This document shows positions 57,063 to 64,000 of a stretch of DNA of 64,000 nt, in pieces. The notes below the pieces were generated by a model that saw nothing but the letters and a program-made list of their open reading frames with translations, ran no database searches and was not told the DNA's origin. This DNA is from Letharia columbiana (taxonomy: Eukaryota; Ascomycota; Lecanoromycetes; Lecanorales; Parmeliaceae), in contig NW_023501070.1 of the NCBI RefSeq assembly GCF_014066305.1, positions 186,001 to 250,000 of the forward strand, written 5' to 3'. The translations under genes and the position numbers were made by a program. Numbering within the stretch: position 1 is the stretch's first letter; each line of letters starts with the position of its first letter.

Positions 57063-60016
57063 CTACGGAACCGTCTGCCGCCCCTCGCCGCCTTGGAACG
57101 TAGTCCTCGAGCTGACGGTGATGCGGCGACTCCGCTGGAGCTCGCGGAAACCCTCAACGGGCGCGCAGCGCCGCCGCCAATCCGCGACGTACTCTTTGAA
57201 GTGGGCGGTGAAGGTCGCGGCGTCTGTTTCCGCCCGGATTTAGCCTTCCTCGACGACACTTGACGTCCGGACGTGGGGTGAGTGCCATCGGTTCGATGTG
57301 GGCGGGGTGGGTTTGAGGGTTGGGGCGTAGAGGGGGGAGGATGGGAGAGGAAAGATGGGAGAAAGAAAATGAAAGAAAGAAAAGAAAAGAAGGACCCATA
57401 CCATCCTCACAATCAAACTCAAACTCCAGGCTCTGGAAATCCTCGAATCCCGCCTCCGCCCGTTCCTGATCTCCGTATCTGATGCCCCGACGATCCAACG
57501 GTATCCCCGCGGGCATGCTCCGCGTGCCTTTCAAAGTCCGCACCCGGATTGCCGAGGTCCCGCTGTGTTTGTTGGGGACGAAGCGCACGAGGGGCTTCTT
57601 CTGGTGTCGGCCGTGCTGGAGTATACCGCCCTGTTTCGGGCGGAGCAAGGTGACGCGATCGGAGACTAGGGAGGGTATGGGTCAGCGATGATGCATGCGG
57701 CAAATACTTTTTCCGGATGAACCTCGAGTGGTGAGGAAAGGAGGGGAGAAGGGGAGTCGGCGAACGGACCGAAGAGGACGTAAATGAAGTTGCGGGAGAA
57801 GATGAACATCTTCGAGTCGTTGACGTTGTCCGTGAGACGGCTCGTCAGTGCGGAGAAAGTCTTACTCGAGATCGAGGAGGGTGGTGACGACGATGCCGAC
57901 GTTGTCCATAGGCTCGTGGGCGACGACGAATCTGCAAGAGCCGGGTGGGCGCTCGGGAGGTCGGTCCACACTTGTATGCATGGGAAGATCTCCCTCTCGG
58001 TCGTGTGTGATCCGCACCGGTGCAGAGAGACGCTCGCAGCGCTGTAGTCACCCTCGAAGTACGCACCCATCAGTGCTCCTTGGAAGCCGTACAGCTCCCA
58101 CGGGTGATGGTTCCCGTCGGGATCCCTGCAGTCGAATCTGTACCGTAGACTCGGCCGCAGACCGGAGTCGCTGATGTAGAGTTCTGAGCCTTCGGAGCGG
58201 TCGGCGGCGAAGGCGTAGACGGGGACCAGGGCGGCGGTGGAGGGTTGGATGACGCTTCGGCTGGTTGGGAGGGCTTCCCTGTAGGTGATGAGGTGGAGAT
58301 AGCTTGAGACGTGCGAGTCGAACTTGAAGATGCGGACGCGGGTTGGGATGAAGGCTGTGTTGTGTGGAGGGTTGGATTCTATCGAGAAAACGTTGTGTTG
58401 GAATCCAGTCCACACCGGTTTTGGAGATTCCGTCTCTGCGTTGGACAATTCGTTCTCATGGAGCCGGGCCGAAATGTGGTCAATACTTTCATAGTCGGCA
58501 GACGCGTTCTCGAGATTTGTGATATGAAGCCCATCTGCTAGGGGTGAGATGTTGGTAGCATGGACGCCTCCAGCGTTCGAAAGAAACAAGTTGCTTTTCC
58601 TTTGCGTCGATGGAACCGCTCCGAGCTCCGAGGGGACGTGGTGAGAGTGCAAATCAGTCAGTGATACCAGACAGCTACCTTCCAGCTCCACAGGAAAAGT
58701 CGAATTGGTAAAATGCCTGCGCATCACTCCCGGCTCCGAAACAGGCGACGAGAGGATTGAGGACGAATCGGAGACCTGAGAAGGTTTCTGCTCTCGCTCG
58801 TCGTCTGTACATCTGCCGATATCTCCTAGCTCACTGATGAGATTGCGCATGATTTCTGGCTCCGAAGCAGGCGACGAGGGGATCGAGGATGAATCGGAGA
58901 GATGAGAAGATTTCTGCTCTCGCTCGTCGTCTGTACACATGTCGAAATCACCCAGCTCGTTGATGAGATCGTAGTTAGGCACGGTGAATATATCCGTGAA
59001 GAAGGATTGGAGAAGGCCCAAGACCTTATTCTTAGCACACGCGACCACCTCTTGGATCTCAAAGCTGGGCTCTTTGTATGCTCGAAGGTCACCTAAGTCG
59101 CCAAGCAGCCATGCAGCCTTGAGGGCGTCGATGAATATTGTCGCAACCGTATGCCATGCTTTGTCAGATACAGGTGTTGGATGATAGCTGAGTGCAAGGC
59201 CATTCTCGGACCTCCACTCTCTCAAGTCGTCAGAACTCTTCGAGAGCCAGTAAATACTGTGTCGGATCTTCCATGCCATTGGCCCTTCATCCTCCTCCTT
59301 GGTACTGACTGCTTCTTGCGTCTTTTGCCTCAGCCTCGCCGCAACATTTTGCCCAACCTCGCGGTGAGAGATGTTGGCGGAGGTGAAGGTATGCAAGTCA
59401 CGGCCATCTGTAGTCTCCAGCTTGGTTTGTACCGTGATGCCATGAAGGAAGCTGTTCACAAGCTTTTGCAATCGCGCTGAACTGTTCTTGGCTTCGTCGA
59501 TACGCTTGTATATCTCTTCGACCGTTTCTGATGGTCTTATCCCAGAACTCTCGTTCAGTGCCCTGTTTGATGTCAATCTGTGAACAGGTCATGGACCTGG
59601 TAATGGACGAACATTTCCATTGCTTCATTGATGATCTCTACGCCCATTGTAATAGGATTGAGCCGTGTCTGAAGTCGCTCCATCGACGCATCGTCGAGCT
59701 CAAACGACCAGTCACCGGTGTCCAGCGTGTCTGACTCATACTGACGAGCGCAGGAGATCAGATCACGCCGGAGGGCGACCAAAGTGTCAGAGAGTCCAAC
59801 AGTCAGTTGAGAGTACACTGATAGGGGCTCATTGCCCGTGTTGTATCTGCTGTTGAATCGATATATGCCATTCTGCAAGCTCGACAGTGTATGGGCAAGT
59901 TTGGCACATGATGCAGATACAGGTAGGAAGAACTTCAGATACCGGCCAAAAAGGTACCTTGCATTTTTTAAGAGCCGCAAATCGCGCCTTGGCTCGTTCT
60001 CAGCTGAAGCAGCCAT
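57063..60016 (-). CDS. Unrecognised 873-residue protein with an internal duplication
   Basis: Four exons (60016-59613, 59562-57770, 57665-57402 and 57223-57063) give 873 residues. The N-terminal 135 residues (LKNARYLFGRYLKFFLPVSA, DLISCARQYES) and the next ~200 (EEIYKRIDEAKNSSARLQKL) are probably helical. A tandem pair of about 42 residues follows, each with ELGD, CTDDEREQK, SDSSSI and SSP. The second half seems beta-rich (TRVRIFKFDSHVSSYLHLIT, FDCRDPDGNHHPWELYGFQG, VTLLRPKQGGILQHGRHQ). No signal peptide or membrane span. I recognise no family. Fungal accessory proteins of STAND or heterokaryon type sometimes start with similar helical domains, but no NTPase motif is present. Two introns use weak donors (GTTCGT, GTCCGT); only these keep the frame. 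Confidence 0.7.
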
Positions 60017-60851
60017 CAAGCTTCTGCAACACGCACTCCTTCATTCCAATGTGTCGTGTGGCTTGTTGATGCGCAGAGCCTTGTAGCGCCAAGGTGCAGG
60101 TTGCGGATTCGGACAGCAATTAATAACGACTAAGTGGGAGGAAATAGTTCCGAGCCTCGACTGAAATCTGGGGTTGGGCCCTTCGTATCCACTCCCTGGA
60201 GTGACGACGCAAACAAGGGAGGACATTGGTAGGATAGACAAGCCTGACGAGCTGCTCGAGTGAGTTGGGTATAGTCAATTGCCTGAAATCGCCTTGCTGT
60301 ATGTTTTTTGATAGCGAACCTCCAATGAAAAGGCAAGACGTAACAAATGAGGAAATTGAGACTGAAGATCCTTGAAGCATTGCATGCTGACTGCAGGAGC
60401 CACATCACCCACATGGAAAACAGTCGAATCAGGGTCTGGCGCATAAAACGCCGCATGGCAATGTGTAATCTTGTAATAGATTTGCCTCGTAGGCTTATCG
60501 CTGCCGTGTCGCAACCGTTGATAATACAGACGTTGGGGCCTGGGCTATGTTGAGTGCGTTGCACTCACGGCTTACGGAAGCACCAAGAAGCATGCCCATC
60601 AAACGTAAGATCCGCTCTAAGAGCGCTGTCAGAAGAGGCACACGACTGCAACCAGGGAGACCTCATCTTAAATGCACTGCAACCTGCAGCGGTTCGAATC
60701 GTTGAATGCTGTTATTAATCACCGCTGCATATTTTTTGCAGGACGGCTGGCTTCTTGTTCTGAGCGGCACCTGCGCCAGTCTTCTCTGGTTTCAAGCGAA
60801 CCCTCGCGGAAGACAACTTGAGAAGCCGGCAAAGAGGTCTCCTACCGGAGA
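60017..60851. promoter_or_regulatory. Divergent intergenic region
   Basis: Holds the promoters of the unrecognised 873-residue gene (left) and the permease (right). A GGTTCGAATC word near 60691 resembles a tRNA T-loop, but no cloverleaf could be drawn. No gene. Confidence 0.45.
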
Positions 60852-63400
60852 ATGTCGACAAATCCGTCGCCCTCTGTCGTTCGTTCGCAGCGAAACAACG
60901 TACGGCGGCCGACCTCTAATCATGAGATCGAGCTTGACGCCTACCAAGATGACGAAAGCAGAATGCTGCGCCCAGACCAGGCAAAGACTGGTCGACCTGA
61001 TAATCTCGACCTTGGTAGCCACGGGAAGTTGAAGCTCGTAAGGCCAAGGGATCATCTCGGATATTTTTCCACCAGGTGGGGCCCCTCACACAATATTTTT
61101 CTTTCACAAGCTGACGTGATTGTAGTGCGCTGATCTTGAACAAAATGGTTGGAACCGGAGTATTCGTTGCGCCGCCAACAGTACTGGCAATTACTGGTAG
61201 TAAAGGCATCAGTCTTATTTTATGGCTTCTAGGCGGCGTAGTAAGCTGGGCAGGGTGAGCGATACCTTCTTCGTGACCCAAAAACCATAATCCTGGCCTT
61301 ATTCTGACCAACAAACACCCACTAGACTTGCAGTTTACTTGGAATACGGTATCAGGTTTCCACTTAGCGGAGGAGAGCTCCATTATGTGAGTCGAGTTCT
61401 CCTAATTTGGACGGCTCCTGCGCCTTTTACCATTCTAGAGACCGGATGCCTCATTCGATGTGAGAATCTGGTGTCCGGACAGCCGTAGTGCACATGATAA
61501 AAGATCACAACCGTCTCAAATTCTGCTGATATTGTGACATTAGATCGACTTTGTTTGGACGAAACCAAAGCTCCTAATGACTTACACGTATTCCATCTTC
61601 TATATCATCCTCAGTGGAAGCCAAGCGAACAGTCTGGTTTTCGGCCAATCTGTTCTCCTGGCCAGCACTGTCGAGGGCACCGTTCTGGATCCACGCCTGC
61701 AGAAATTATTCGCTATATTGCTCATTGCAGCCGTCTGCCTACTCCAGGCTTTCTCCCGGATCAACTATGTGCGCTTCGCCAACGCCTTTGCCGTCTATAA
61801 GATTACCTTTCTCTCCATCGTATCGATTCTTGGACTGTGTGCTCTCCGGAACGAACGCACGCCTGTTGCAGCAGTGCTGGATGATCCCTATGGGGTCAAG
61901 AATCTGAGCGATGCTTTCGCTGGAACGACGCTCAAACTGTACCCGGTCTCGATTGCCATGCTGGACATTTTCAGAGTATACAGCGGCTATGAGAACGCAA
62001 ATTTTGTGAGCCACATTTTCCTATCTTGACCTTTTAAAGAATTAGAAGCCAATTTACCACATTGGCATAATCAGCACTCAAATTTTGTCGGCCTATGTTG
62101 CACACGAGCGACATCATTTTCTGATCGTTGAGCATGCGTTGTGAGAAGCTGACCTCGTTTGAAACTTGGAAGATCTTGGAGGAAGTTCGGAGGCCGCCTG
62201 GAGACGAAACGAGAGTATTTCGTCGAGGAGCCAAGTTCACCATTTTGATAGTCTGGTTTTTCTACATTATGGTGAACGTTTCGCTGGTGGGTCTTGACTA
62301 TTAGCCCAATCACGGGTCATGGCTGATAGGATCTCAAGTTCGCGGCTTGCTCCACAGAAGAGCTGATCAACTCATCGGACGTTCTTTCCTTATTCTTCTC
62401 GAAGGTGAGCAACTTTCAAACCCATTTCACCCATACTGATCACGACCCATCTGCCAAGGTGTTCGGGCCATCTCCAAAGACACGCACGGCATCGGGGACA
62501 CTGCTGGCGATCTCTGCAGCCGGAAATATCATGTCAGCCACGTATTCCGCAGTAAGAGGTGAGTGCTATGGATATGCTCCAAATGCCAGGAGCTAGTAAT
62601 GCTGAGGGGATTTCGAAACAGTCAAACAGGAGATAGCTCGTCTTGGCATCCTTCCTTTCCCTGCATATTTTGCGAAGTCCACCAGATATGATACGCCAGG
62701 GCCAGCGTTATTACTTCACTTCATTTTTTCCACCGTTTTTATCATCGCAACACCACTCTCGAATGCCAACGGTTATCTCGTCTTCAGCACCATCTTCTAC
62801 TATGATAGAACGGTCGTTGCAAGTGAGTGGTCGGTCCCCGTCTGTTAAATTCCAGACTCACTGTATATAGTGGTCCTTGGAATTGCACTGCTGGCTGCAC
62901 CCCATTTGAAGACCTTCGAATACGAGGGCCAAAAGTGGTCGCCCAAGGGCAGCAGCTTAGGACTATGGTACTTATTCCCTCTCACAGGGATATACATAGT
63001 CGCCAATCTGTTCGTCTTCGTGGTGGATTGGTTCCCCGCAAGCCTACAGAACACATTACACACCAAAGAACGGGTCGTAGCTTCATGGGTTGGTCCGACA
63101 GTTGGGACTGCTTGCTTCGCAGCAGGTGCAGCGTACTGGCTCTGGGATCGACACATTCTTCACTTCCTTGGATACGACTCGGAGCCTCTTCAGGAGCGCA
63201 CGGAAGGTTTGACCGTGCACATTACCTTTGAGGTGAGTCTGAGATTGTCCATGAAAGTTCTAGTCTAATTCTCAACAAAGCGTCGATTGAGTGGCTTTGC
63301 GGCCTGTATAGTTAAGGGTGCCATGCTCTATCTAGACAAGTTGAAGGAATTCTGGGATCTTGTAATTTGTCGCCGACACCGCGATCAGGATGAAATGTAA
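60852..63400 (+). CDS. Amino-acid permease, Mup1-like (APC superfamily)
   Basis: Ten exons (60852-61075, 61126-61254, 61326-61386, 61544-62005, 62173-62286, 62330-62404, 62459-62558, 62622-62822, 62871-63232 and 63281-63400) give 615 residues. An N-terminal cytosolic tail of about 75 residues precedes about 12 membrane helices. The first helix carries the APC substrate motif KMVGTGVFVAPPTVLAI. Others are LLMTYTYSIFYIILSG, FVFVVDWFPASLQ and SWVGPTVGTACFAAGAAYWL. The arrangement (EYGIRFPLSGGELHY, YSGYENANFILEEVRRPP) matches fungal high-affinity methionine permease relatives in the plasma membrane. Substrate identity is not provable from sequence. The fourth intron (62006-62172) is long for this window and could hide an alternative splice form. 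Confidence 0.9.
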
Positions 63401-63605
63401 TGGGCTGTGTGTGGAATTCAGTATATCTTGAATCTGCTAGAAAGATGTCAGTCAAGAGCTAGATTCCCATTCTATTACCTGTTGGAGCAAGTAGAATGAG
63501 GAACCAAGCATCCAAAGCTTGATACCTGTCATATATTTTCTAGTATAGTCCGATGTTCTCAAGACCAGCTGCGACTTCGCCAACAGTAAAGACATTCTGG
63601 TGTCT
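63401..63605. other. Convergent 3' flanks
   Basis: About 200 bases between the permease stop and the stop of the edge gene. No feature seen. Confidence 0.5.
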
Positions 63606-64000
63606 TCAATTGAAAAATTGCCCAGAGGAGCCTTGCCTATTGCCAGTCTTTGCACTGATGTCACAATATTCTTGCTCAAAGAAAAAATTACTCTCTCCAA
63701 ATGCAGGCTTCAGCTCGTCAAGCCAGGTAGCCCTCGCATCGAACTTTGCGAAAAATAGCCGCTCTGTCCAGGCCGGATTTCGCGCTTGGAAGAACTTCAG
63801 TGCGAAAACACGTTCTCCAGAGATTTCTTCAATGCCAACTATACCAATTTTGCCTGGAGACGCTGACATCGAGGGTCCTCGAGCAGTCCGCGCGGTACCA
63901 GGAACGCTAGCAACCGCGGAACTGAAAATCGAGTAGGCCGATGCGAGGGGAACCGAAAAGTAGTCCTTGGCTCCGGTATCACGCTCCACAAACCTACGTC
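63606..64000 (-). CDS. KamA-like (lysine 2,3-aminomutase family) protein, C-terminal end only
   Basis: The minus strand is open from the window edge to a stop at 63606, giving about 130 residues in one exon (RRFVERDTGAKDYFSVPLAS ... GPSMSASPGKIGIVGIEEIS ... ARNPAWTERLFFAKFDARAT ... DELKPAFGESNFFFEQEY). The segments ARTARGPSMSASPGK and ATWLDELKPAFGE resemble, from memory, the C-terminal extension of fungal KamA/lysine 2,3-aminomutase-like radical SAM proteins. The catalytic CxxxCxxC region would lie beyond the window, so the assignment is tentative. It converges with the permease. Confidence 0.5.
   Translation of the reverse strand, partial: RRFVERDTGAKDYFSVPLASAYSIFSSAVASVPGTARTARGPSMSASPGKIGIVGIEEISGERVFALKFFQARNPAWTERLFFAKFDARATWLDELKPAFGESNFFFEQEYCDISAKTGNRQGSSGQFFN

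Noticed and set aside
59563..59612. Frameshift or separate genes between the two large frames at 57.7-60 kb
   Set aside because: A 50-nt GT...AG intron joins them in frame and the whole model sums to complete codons.
60640..60720. tRNA-like T-loop word GGTTCGAATC
   Set aside because: The flanking bases give an eight-base loop and no acceptor, D or anticodon stems could be drawn.
1..64000. CRISPR arrays, bacterial operons, rRNA genes and intact transposons
   Set aside because: I looked for them throughout and none is present. Gene structure is eukaryotic and spliced from end to end.

Overview
This window looks like nuclear chromosomal DNA of a filamentous ascomycete (Pezizomycotina; Dothideomycetes is a guess). 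Nearly every gene is split by short introns, mostly about 45-75 nt (a few 100-165 nt), with GT...(CTGAC/CTAAC-type branch)...AG signals. The proteins have typical ascomycete forms, including a TeaA/Tea1 kelch protein, a CK-1a kinase, a Yap/Pap1-type bZIP and an RRT8-like membrane protein. I rebuilt the multi-exon genes by hand. All complete spliced models that I summed come out as whole numbers of codons. No bacterial operons, CRISPR arrays, clear tRNA or rRNA genes, or intact transposons were seen.

Layout. 0-5 kb: an edge fragment, a microsatellite cluster and a secreted PAN/apple plus DUF4185-like protein. 5.7-10 kb: an RRT8-like membrane protein and a PA-TM-RING ubiquitin ligase. 10.8-14.2 kb: an aquaporin and a repetitive glycine/serine-rich disordered protein. 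14.2-16.9 kb: gene-free. 16.9-24.5 kb: a large disordered protein of unknown function, a CECR5-type HAD hydrolase and an F-box protein. 26.2-30.1 kb: casein kinase 1 and a GC-rich HAD phosphatase-like gene. 31.3-43.1 kb: the cell-end marker TeaA and the TORC1 subunit raptor/Kog1, transcribed away from each other. 43.5-52.3 kb: cytosolic aspartyl-tRNA synthetase, a bZIP factor, phosducin-like Plp2 and gamma-COP (Sec21). 52.3-57 kb: sparse, with one class III aminotransferase among low-complexity DNA. 57-64 kb: an unrecognised 873-residue protein, a Mup1-like amino-acid permease and the end of a KamA-like (lysine 2,3-aminomutase family) gene cut by the window edge.

Most genes are housekeeping: translation, COPI traffic, TOR signalling, polarity and CK1. 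They do not form a pathway cluster. Less ordinary items are the secreted DUF4185-like protein, two large unrecognised proteins, a heptad-repeat array in TeaA, a 54-nt in-frame intron that makes an open reading frame look uninterrupted, a GC-AG intron and several weak donors, and a tandem duplication over the start codon of the aspartyl-tRNA synthetase. I found no convincing new multi-gene system.
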